This document shows positions 58,645-64,000 of a stretch of DNA of 64,000 nt, piece after piece. The DNA is taken from the NCBI RefSeq assembly GCF_920984735.1, contig NZ_CAKLBU010000001.1, positions 248,001 through 312,000 on the forward strand, read 5' to 3'. Positions within the stretch are counted from its first letter, which is position 1, and each line of letters begins with the position of its first letter. This DNA comes from Pedobacter sp. Leaf250 (lineage in GTDB: Bacteria > Bacteroidota > Bacteroidia > Sphingobacteriales > Sphingobacteriaceae). The translations under genes and the position numbers were made by a program. The notes beneath the pieces are model-generated. The model saw only the letters and a program-made list of their open reading frames with translations, was not told where the DNA came from and made no database searches.

Positions 58645-60480
58645 ATGGCATATAAAAGTTTAGCAGAATGTGTTTCCGATCTTGAAAAACATGGTCATCT
58701 AATTAGAATAAAAGAAGAAGTAGATCCTTATTTAGAAATGGCAGCCATCCATTTGAGGGTTTATGAAAAACAAGGACCGGCCTTATTATTTGAAAATGTA
58801 AAGGGTAGTTCTTTTCCGGCGGTATCAAATTTATTTGGAACATTAGAGCGATCAAAATTTATATTTAGAGATACTTTGCCAAAAGTACAGCAATTGGTTT
58901 CTTTGAGGGATGATCCAATAAAAGCATTAAAAAATCCTTTCAAATATGCAGGTTCTGCCATGTCGGCATTATCGGCTTTGCCGATGAAAACTCCTTCAGC
59001 TAAAAATAATTTTCTTAAAACCACTATAGATCAGCTACCTCAAATAGTGAATTGGCCAATGGACGGCGGTCCGTTTGTAACCATGCCACAGGTATATACT
59101 GAAGATGTAGAGAAACCCGGTATATTAAGTGCAAATTTAGGCATGTATCGCATTCAATTGGGTGGAAACGATTATATTCAGAATAAAGAGATTGGTTTAC
59201 ATTATCAGATTCATCGGGGTATAGGTGTTCACCAATCCAAAGCAAATAAAGCGGGTTTGCCTTTAAAAGTTAGCATTTTTGTGGGTGGGCCGCCATCTCA
59301 TCCCTTGGCTGCAGTAATGCCATTACCAGAAGGATTATCTGAAATGACTTTTGCAGGTGCATTGGGCGATAGGCGATTCCGTTACTTTTACGATGATGAA
59401 GGATTTTGCATTTCAGCAGATGCTGATTTTATCATAACAGGAACAGTTTATCCAAATGAAAATAAGCCTGAAGGCCCTTTTGGTGATCACTTAGGTTATT
59501 ATAGTCTTACGCATCCGTTCCCGTTGATGAAAGTGCACAACGTTTATCATAAAAAGGATGCCATTTGGTCGTTTACAGTTGTGGGTAGACCACCACAGGA
59601 AGACACTAGCTTCGGGGCACTAATTCATGAAATTACAGGTTCGGCTATACCTCAAGAAATTCATGGTTTAAAAGAAGTCCACGCCGTTGATGCTGCTGGC
59701 GTGCACCCATTATTATTTGCAATTGGCAGCGAGCGGTATACTCCTTATTTAAAAGAACGCAGGCCACAAGAAATTTTAACGATTGCCAATCACATCCTTG
59801 GTAAAAATCAGTTGAGTTTGGCGAAGTATGTATTTATCGCCGCAAAAGAAGACGATGAAAACCTGAGTACCCATCACATTAAAGATTTTATTACCCATAT
59901 TTTGGAAAGGATAGATTTAACCAGAGATATCCATTTCTATACCAATACCACTATTGATACATTGGATTATAGTGGTGATGGTTTAAATAGTGGCTCAAAG
60001 GTTGTTGTTGCGGCGGCAGGAGAGAAGAAGCGAGATTTATGGCATGAAAAGCCCGATGGTTTGAAATTAGGCGACGGTTGCTATCAATCTCATATTGCTA
60101 TGCCAGGGGTTTTGGTAATCGAATGTAATAAATACATTAGTGCCGAAAAAACAGCAGCCGAAATTGCTCTTTTAAATATTTCGCTAATTGATCAGGACCT
60201 TTCTGGTTTGCCATTGATTGTATTGGCTGATGATTCTGAATTTACAGCAGCAAGCATTGATAATATGGTTTGGATTACTTTTACAAGAAGCAACCCAGCT
60301 GCAGATATTTATGGTATAAACGATTTCACAATCAACAAACATTGGGGCTGTAAAGGCTCGCTGATTATTGATGCAAGAAAAAAACCTCATCATGCGCCCG
60401 AACTTATAAAAGATCAATCGATTGAAAATAAAATAGACCAACTTGCTAAAGAGGGCAAACCGCTCTATGGAATAATTTAG
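58645..60480 (+). CDS. UbiD family decarboxylase
   Basis: A 611-residue prenyl-FMN-dependent decarboxylase. Family segments are evident: GPALLFENVKGSSFPAVSNLFGT, MGAVDAAG-like HAVDAAGVHPLLFAIGSERY, and PEGPFGDHLGYYSLTHPFP with the conserved Glu. It is longer than E. coli UbiD (about 500) and close to the type annotated as menaquinone-biosynthesis decarboxylase in Bacteroidota. The cofactor would be made by the UbiX at 36132. The substrate is uncertain. ATG 58645 is taken rather than a TTG two codons upstream that lies inside the -7 box. Confidence 0.9.
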   Translation: MAYKSLAECVSDLEKHGHLIRIKEEVDPYLEMAAIHLRVYEKQGPALLFENVKGSSFPAVSNLFGTLERSKFIFRDTLPKVQQLVSLRDDPIKALKNPFKYAGSAMSALSALPMKTPSAKNNFLKTTIDQLPQIVNWPMDGGPFVTMPQVYTEDVEKPGILSANLGMYRIQLGGNDYIQNKEIGLHYQIHRGIGVHQSKANKAGLPLKVSIFVGGPPSHPLAAVMPLPEGLSEMTFAGALGDRRFRYFYDDEGFCISADADFIITGTVYPNENKPEGPFGDHLGYYSLTHPFPLMKVHNVYHKKDAIWSFTVVGRPPQEDTSFGALIHEITGSAIPQEIHGLKEVHAVDAAGVHPLLFAIGSERYTPYLKERRPQEILTIANHILGKNQLSLAKYVFIAAKEDDENLSTHHIKDFITHILERIDLTRDIHFYTNTTIDTLDYSGDGLNSGSKVVVAAAGEKKRDLWHEKPDGLKLGDGCYQSHIAMPGVLVIECNKYISAEKTAAEIALLNISLIDQDLSGLPLIVLADDSEFTAASIDNMVWITFTRSNPAADIYGINDFTINKHWGCKGSLIIDARKKPHHAPELIKDQSIENKIDQLAKEGKPLYGII

Positions 60481-60517
60481 TTGAATAATTGAAATTATTT
60501 GTTGATTTTTAGTGAAC

Positions 60518-62947
60518 ATGTTATGGATTCATTCTAAAATTTCACGTGTTTGGTTAGTCGCTATTTTAATCTTTTGTTGTCAATTTAAAACATCAGGTCA
60601 GCAGATTGATAGTTTGGCTTCAGTTATTTCTGAATACGGGAAACAGAATGCAACATCAAACCTATTTGTTCATTTTGATAAAAATATTTACTCTAATAAT
60701 GATCAGGTTTGGTTTACCAGCTATTTGCTTCAAGCCTTTACTCCAATATCAAATTATCACACTTTATATGTTGCGTTAGTAAACAATGTAGATAGTTCAA
60801 TAGTAAATCAGCATAAATTCCTTATTCATGATGGTTATTCATTTGGCGATTTCTTAATGCCAGATTCTCTTCCTAGTGGATCTTACCGTTTTGTAGTAAA
60901 TACCAATATCAAGGTTAAGGGTACTAACGATCCTGGATTTATTCAGCCCATTTCCATAAAATCGACTACAAAAAACTTGCTGGTGCCTCAAGTTTCTATA
61001 TTTAAATCTTTTGATGAAGAGACAAGAACTGGAACGGCACTGCTTAAAATTTTAACAAGCGATAACCGATTTATAGAAAATGCTGAAATAAAATATACTA
61101 TTGGGCGAGATCAAATTATAAAAAGTGGAGTGGCGAAAAGTAGTGTTATTGGCGAATTGATGATTGATTTTCCTGCAGATAAAATTGATGCCGGCAATAA
61201 TTTATTAAATATCACCATCAAAAAGGATAATCAAATCCGATATATTAAATACGAATTACCTATTCTCAACCAAAGAAAATTTGAGATTAACTTTTATCCT
61301 GAAAGTGGTTATCTAGTGAATGGGTTGCTTAGTAAAGTAGGTGTAGAGATTAAAGATCTAACTCATGCAGCGGTTAAGGTTAAAGCTGTTTTGCTAGAAG
61401 ATAATGAAGTCATCGATACCATCAATACCAATTCAATGGGGCTTGGCTTTTTCTCAATTGTTCCAAATATCAATTCAAAATACAGTTTTAAAATATTAAC
61501 TATTAATACTGAACTCAATCAATATGATTTACCTAAAATTTTAAAAGATGGGGTAGTAATCAATGTGAAGGATGTTATAGCAAATAAAGATTTTAGATTA
61601 AAATTACAGAGTAGCTTTGATACCAAAATTCATGTTGTGGTGCATAATTACAATGCGATATCACTTCACAGTGAAATGGTTTTAAAGAAAGGGCTAGCTC
61701 AAAATGTTAGACTTGACTTAGATTCTGTTCCGATAGGATTAAATACCATAACTATATTAAATAGTGAATTTAAACCCCTAACCGAGCGGATTTTTTTTAG
61801 CCATTATAATGATCTGAATGAATTAAAGGTTTCTACCGACAAAGCAGAATACGAGTTAAGAGATAGCGTCAAATTGAGTATAAAAGCGAGTGCTAGTAAC
61901 AAAAATTCTTCGCAGGGGCTGGTTTCAATTTCCTGTACACAAACCAATCGATTTTCTACATTGAACAATATGAATATTGTGGATTATGCAATGCTTGAAA
62001 AGGAATTAGTGAAATTGCCAGTTAACCCGATGGGAATAAAAATTACGGATCGTGACTATCTGAATAATATTCTAACGGTAAAAGGATGGAGGCGTTACAA
62101 GTGGCCATTATATAAGGATAGCATCTCAAAAGGTAAGGTAATAACTAGTGAGGAAATTACTGGGCAAATACGCAAAGGCAAAAAAAAAGTAACGTTACCG
62201 ATGCAATTATTTGCAATAGCTAAGAGCAACGTCCATACCATAGAATCAGATAGTAACGGAAGGTTTATGGTTCCATATACGAACCTGATTACCGAAAATA
62301 AAAATGAAGTTTGGGTTAGTCTAAATAAAAACGCTTCCGATTATAATTTGATAATTAATGATCCGGCTGAAGAATTGAAAAAAAATATTAGAAAACAACC
62401 TTACGAAGCTGAAGTTTTTAAATCATTACTGCCAAGTGATAATCAAGTTTTTGCTGATCCTGGCGGCAATACCCTTAAAGAAGTAACCATTAAAAATATT
62501 AAGAGTGATGGAATGCAATTTGCCAAAAATGGCTACATGAATAGTTGTGGTGATTATGTCTGCCCATCGAACATTTTAAATTGTATGAATCATTTTGGAA
62601 ATGCGTCGAATAAAATGCCAAGAGAAGGGGCTCAATACCGAAATCAAGGAGGTGGAACTTCTGTTTACCATGGCTGTGAAGAGCGAAAAAAAGATCCGAA
62701 TATTACCATCTTAAGTGGAATAAAATTTGGGAAAGAATTTTATAAATTTAATCTAGATAATAAGGAAGAACTCATTAATGTATCAACTATATTTTGGGAT
62801 TATCAAAAAACACTAAATCAACAAGGGGAGGCGAACCTTACCTTTACAACGGGCGATTTAACAGGGAGCTTCAAAATAATAGTACAAGGCGTTACCACAA
62901 ATGGGCCGGTTTATGGCGAACAATATATTACAATTAAACGCCCATAA
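60518..62947 (+). CDS. large secreted protein with MG2-like (alpha-2-macroglobulin) domains
   Basis: An 809-residue protein from ATG 60518 (a GTG two codons upstream is possible). After a signal peptide, residues 40-150 contain NLFVHFDKNIYSNNDQVWFTSYL, the pattern of Bacteroidota MG2-domain proteins ("FVHFDKPxYxxGDTIWFKAY"). Several further beta-sandwich domains follow. Near the C-terminus a segment with clustered cysteines (SCGDYVCPSNILNCMNHFG and HGCEER) looks like a small disulfide-bonded insert. Function unknown; possibly related to TonB-dependent transport or adhesion. It follows ubiD in the same direction, after 37 bases. Confidence 0.7.
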   Translation: MLWIHSKISRVWLVAILIFCCQFKTSGQQIDSLASVISEYGKQNATSNLFVHFDKNIYSNNDQVWFTSYLLQAFTPISNYHTLYVALVNNVDSSIVNQHKFLIHDGYSFGDFLMPDSLPSGSYRFVVNTNIKVKGTNDPGFIQPISIKSTTKNLLVPQVSIFKSFDEETRTGTALLKILTSDNRFIENAEIKYTIGRDQIIKSGVAKSSVIGELMIDFPADKIDAGNNLLNITIKKDNQIRYIKYELPILNQRKFEINFYPESGYLVNGLLSKVGVEIKDLTHAAVKVKAVLLEDNEVIDTINTNSMGLGFFSIVPNINSKYSFKILTINTELNQYDLPKILKDGVVINVKDVIANKDFRLKLQSSFDTKIHVVVHNYNAISLHSEMVLKKGLAQNVRLDLDSVPIGLNTITILNSEFKPLTERIFFSHYNDLNELKVSTDKAEYELRDSVKLSIKASASNKNSSQGLVSISCTQTNRFSTLNNMNIVDYAMLEKELVKLPVNPMGIKITDRDYLNNILTVKGWRRYKWPLYKDSISKGKVITSEEITGQIRKGKKKVTLPMQLFAIAKSNVHTIESDSNGRFMVPYTNLITENKNEVWVSLNKNASDYNLIINDPAEELKKNIRKQPYEAEVFKSLLPSDNQVFADPGGNTLKEVTIKNIKSDGMQFAKNGYMNSCGDYVCPSNILNCMNHFGNASNKMPREGAQYRNQGGGTSVYHGCEERKKDPNITILSGIKFGKEFYKFNLDNKEELINVSTIFWDYQKTLNQQGEANLTFTTGDLTGSFKIIVQGVTTNGPVYGEQYITIKRP

Positions 62948-62950
62948 AAA

Positions 62951-62978
62951 AAGGCTCCCGATAAAAATTGGGAGCCTT
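62951..62978. terminator. bidirectional terminator
   Basis: A 12-bp stem (62951-62962 with 62967-62978, one G-U pair), AAAA loop, preceded by an A-run. It lies between convergent genes. Confidence 0.8.
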
Positions 62979-62999
62979 ATTAGGTGTTATTATTTCTTA

Positions 63000-64000
63000 T
63001 TAAAATCTCACTCCAAAAGTTAAGAATACATTATCTGCAGAATTTTTCAAATTAGCAGTAGGTCCTTCACCAGTGAAATTAAAATCTGGATAATCAGATG
63101 AAATGGTATAAGGAGAACTTGTAGAATCAAATGTTGTATGTCTATAAGTAACATCCAAATAATAATTGTCAAATCGATATCCTAAACCACCACTGTAAGC
63201 TTTAGTATTTAGGTCGATGTTTTTATATGGTGATCCTGAATAATTGAATCCACCTCTAACCATAAAATTATCAACCACTTTAAATTCTGCACCAACTCTG
63301 TAATTAAAATTTCCTTTGTAAAGCGATGCGATATCACGATTGGTATTTGTTTCCTCATTAGCAAAATTTGAAGAAAAATGAATACTACTGTAGTCAACAT
63401 ATTCTACATCAGCACTAATTAAACCACTGTTACCAATAATATAAGATGCACCTCCATTTACTCTGTATGGTGTTCTTAAACTATATTCAGAATCATAGGT
63501 TTCTAAGTTATTTGTGTATTCAGGAATTGTGGTTCCGTTTGCTCGTTTAAACTTAGTACTTAGGTTTTCAGAGAATCTATCCGTCATACTATACCAGGTT
63601 GGCGTAATAAAACTTAAGCCTAATCTTAACTCATTGACAGGTTTGTAAATCAAACCAAGTTTAGCATTAATACCATTTCCTTTAGTCTGTTGAAGAGAGT
63701 TATAAGCAAAACTATAGGTTCCACCTGTAAAAACAGGATCCTGACCAGTGAATGATCTATTTGTACCACTTTCTGTATAAACACGATCTGAAGTATAGTT
63801 TACATTTGCTAATCCGATCGAGATACCTAGATACAACTTGTTTCCATAATTACCAGCCATTCCTAAATTAACTTCCGATTGAGAACCTGAACGATTAATA
63901 ATATTTGTTTGGTTATTATTAACGTTTGTAGTTGGGAAATAACCTGAAGGATCGTATTCAATTAAAAAGTTTTTGTAAGCCATACTTTCTAATGAACCTG
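63000..64000 (-). CDS. OmpP1/FadL-type outer-membrane transport protein (N-terminus outside the window)
   Basis: The 3' part of a beta-barrel protein (about 333 residues in the window). Amphipathic strands with Gly/Tyr/Asn-rich turns run throughout, and the chain ends VFLTFGVRF with a terminal Phe, the outer-membrane insertion signal. RVGAEFKVVDNFMVRGGFNY and GLGYRFDNYYLDVTYRHT fit the OmpP1/FadL long-chain-fatty-acid transporter family. The frame stays open through 64000 (GSLES before the Met at 63983), so that Met is internal and the gene begins beyond the window. Confidence 0.8.
   Translation of the reverse strand, partial: GSLESMAYKNFLIEYDPSGYFPTTNVNNNQTNIINRSGSQSEVNLGMAGNYGNKLYLGISIGLANVNYTSDRVYTESGTNRSFTGQDPVFTGGTYSFAYNSLQQTKGNGINAKLGLIYKPVNELRLGLSFITPTWYSMTDRFSENLSTKFKRANGTTIPEYTNNLETYDSEYSLRTPYRVNGGASYIIGNSGLISADVEYVDYSSIHFSSNFANEETNTNRDIASLYKGNFNYRVGAEFKVVDNFMVRGGFNYSGSPYKNIDLNTKAYSGGLGYRFDNYYLDVTYRHTTFDSTSSPYTISSDYPDFNFTGEGPTANLKNSADNVFLTFGVRF

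Noticed and set aside
1-64000. Prophage, insertion sequence, integrase or defence island
   Set aside because: No transposase, integrase, phage structural gene, restriction or CRISPR gene was found; the gene set is mainly core plus the local regulatory loci described.

Overview
The window looks like a chromosomal segment of a Bacteroidota bacterium, most probably a Sphingobacteriaceae member close to Pedobacter. The grounds are AT-rich DNA, a SusC/SusD pair, many lipoproteins with a lipobox Cys, few Shine-Dalgarno sequences, repeated TAnnTTTG promoter boxes just upstream of genes, and families typical of the group (DUF4296, DUF3347, four-helix-bundle S23, DUF5117-type metalloproteases). No rRNA, tRNA, insertion sequence, prophage or CRISPR array was found. 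Species identity is inference.

Layout. 1-4.4 kb: tail of a SusC receptor, SusD, a secreted zinc metalloprotease and a DUF3347 protein. 4.6-13 kb: FAD/Fe-S D-2-hydroxyacid dehydrogenase, metallophosphoesterase, FUSC membrane protein, SDR, MsrA, DinB. 13-20.7 kb (minus): a heavy-metal RND efflux system (CzcCBA type) with its response regulator and kinase; both promoters carry 11-bp-periodic direct repeats placed identically relative to the -7 box. 20.8-22.8 kb: a catalytically dead NUDIX regulator divergent from galK around a perfect 15-bp inverted repeat. 22.8-28 kb: RRM protein, OmpA lipoprotein, 1153-residue TraB/GumN protein. 28-34.3 kb: trehalose-from-glucan operon (treZ, then a treY-malQ fusion). 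34.7-36 kb: divergent cold-shock-like protein, Crp/Fnr regulator and a short hairpin transcript ahead of ubiX. 36-42.4 kb: ubiX, mtaB, lgt, suhB, nfu, purB.

42.5-45.3 kb is the most interesting region: three tandem copies (338-bp period) of a 65-residue Thr/Asp-rich lipoprotein gene, divergent from an ECF sigma factor followed by a membrane protein that joins an anti-sigma-like N-terminus, one TM helix and a periplasmic trypsin-like protease. Five copies of GGGTTAC-N14/15-(n)GTATTAA-like sequence lie before the three lipoprotein genes and, twice, before the sigma gene, so the locus reads as a self-contained envelope-stress regulon.

45.4-64 kb: 1-Cys peroxiredoxin, CspA, an operon of YggS/GNAT/aspartate kinase/methyltransferase, DUF4296 lipoprotein and MutS2, a small Cys-rich protein, a split CoA-transferase (scoA/scoB) interrupted by a four-helix-bundle gene, uridine kinase with a five-LysM protein, Dps, UbiD decarboxylase (the partner chemistry of UbiX), a large MG2-like secreted protein, and a FadL-type outer-membrane protein cut by the window edge.
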